From Treponemataceae bacterium (GTDB lineage: Bacteria > Spirochaetota > Spirochaetia > Treponematales > Treponemataceae), in the NCBI GenBank assembly GCA_024402455.1, contig JAKSTS010000023.1, positions 1 to 22,701 on the forward strand: DNA of 22,701 bases, read 5' to 3'. A model generated the notes under the pieces. That model was not told where the DNA came from, did not search any database, and worked only from the letters and a program-made list of their open reading frames with translations. Position 1 is the first letter of the stretch. Every line of letters begins with the position of its first letter. A program made the position numbers and the translations under genes. This document shows positions 22,314 through 22,701 of the stretch, one piece after another.

Positions 22314-22376
22314 TTGTGCATTTTTATACAGTTCGTTATTATATTTATGCAACTTTGTTGTCAAAATTGCATAAAT
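22314..22376 (+). promoter_or_regulatory. gdhA promoter and adjacent inverted repeat
   Basis: TTGTGC (22314-22319), 17 bp, TATTAT (22337-22342) forms a promoter. It is followed at once by ATTTATGCAA (22343-22352) and TTGCATAAAT (22367-22376), an exact 10-bp inverted repeat with a 14-bp spacer that covers the expected transcription start. A repressor site is plausible; the regulator is unknown. Confidence 0.6.
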
Positions 22377-22502
22377 AAGCAAGGTCGGCCGCGGAACATT
22401 TAACAGCGGTTACCCTATATTTTCTGATGTCATGTGCAATATATGGAAACAAGATTTTCTGAAAAGAAAAAATTGCAGCCAGCACCGCATCTGGAGGTCA
22501 TA

Positions 22503-22701
22503 ATGAAAAACGAATACGTAAAACGTATCTGGGCTGACGTTCAGCAGAAAAATGCGAACGAGCCTGAATTCCTGCAGGCAGTACAGGAAGTTCTTACAAC
22601 ACTTGAACCAGTAGTGGATCAGATGCCGGAACTTGAAGCTAATGCCGTTTTGGAACGCTTTGTCGAACCAGAACGTGTTATTATGTTCCGTGTACCTTGG
22701 A
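22503..22701 (+). CDS. gdhA: glutamate dehydrogenase (NADP type), N-terminal part
   Basis: 66 codons from ATG 22503 behind GGAGG (22493-22497), cut by the window edge. The sequence follows the N-terminus of the hexameric NADP-dependent enzyme: EFLQAVQEVLTTLEPVVDQM and VLERFVEPERVIMFRVPW, close to E. coli GdhA (FAQAVREVMTTLWP, LLERLVEPERVIQFRVVW). It makes glutamate from 2-oxoglutarate and ammonia, an important route of nitrogen assimilation. About 150 nt of leader separate it from the promoter. Confidence 0.95.
   Translation, partial: MKNEYVKRIWADVQQKNANEPEFLQAVQEVLTTLEPVVDQMPELEANAVLERFVEPERVIMFRVPW

Noticed and set aside
1..22701. CRISPR array, insertion sequence or prophage
   Set aside because: No regularly spaced direct repeats, transposase, terminal inverted repeats or phage genes were seen; the only mobile signature is the cassette array.

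Overview
The window looks like a chromosome segment of a host-associated Treponema (Spirochaetota). This is inferred from gene content: lspA, a Nif3-like gene, parA-parB, a DUF2804 gene, two large orphan proteins of a kind seen in treponemes, moderate AT-richness, and an integron-type cassette array at the left edge of the kind described in treponemes. No 16S gene is present, so the genus call is an inference.

Layout. (1) 1-~1850: distal end of an integron-like cassette array. Two attC-like sites (108-170 and about 1403-1468) bound the tail of one cassette, a 1.3-kb cassette (a YbjN-like gene broken by one in-frame TGA, a terminator, then a RelE/ParE-type toxin-antitoxin pair with its own promoter and operator-like palindromes) and a last cassette with an unknown 105-aa gene. 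No integrase is in the window; cassette polarity places it to the left. (2) 1791-2176: a minus-strand XRE regulator gene that seems to have lost its 3' end at the array boundary, with a perfect 12-bp inverted repeat upstream. (3) 2253-3752: an ATPase-like + HDOD signalling protein. (4) 3932-6786: a plus-strand cluster of membrane protein, Nif3-like protein, lspA and a small membrane protein, closed by a bidirectional terminator. (5) 7025-8692: a large orphan protein. (6) 9123-11140: a translationally coupled methyltransferase-HAD phosphatase pair. (7) 11189-12851: parA-parB, with an apparently leaderless parA. (8) 12917-13012: a long imperfect palindrome. (9) 13050-14462: a beta-CASP metallo-beta-lactamase nuclease. 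(10) 14878-18276: DUF2804 protein, orphan 582-aa protein and folA (last two overlapping). (11) 18325-18965: stable RNA block with tRNA-Ser(UGA), tRNA-Ser(GCU), tRNA-Arg(GCG) and the small SRP RNA. (12) 19051-19682: a VapBC-type pair whose toxin is cut off and runs into a terminator. (13) 19679-22246: a zinc-export operon of ArsR/SmtB-type sensor and His-rich P1B ATPase, with a textbook promoter and a 30-bp palindromic operator. (14) 22503-end: the start of gdhA.

The housekeeping parts (chromosome partitioning, lipoprotein maturation, folate reduction, SRP and tRNA) are conventional. The accessory parts are the cassette array with its toxin-antitoxin cargo, the decayed vapBC and the metal-resistance operon. 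The most unusual signals are the attC-borne ATG codons that open mini-ORFs at the cassette starts, the single-stop YbjN-like pseudogene, the tRNA-Arg with a GCG anticodon, the long palindrome after parB, and the divergent leaderless-looking promoters at parA.
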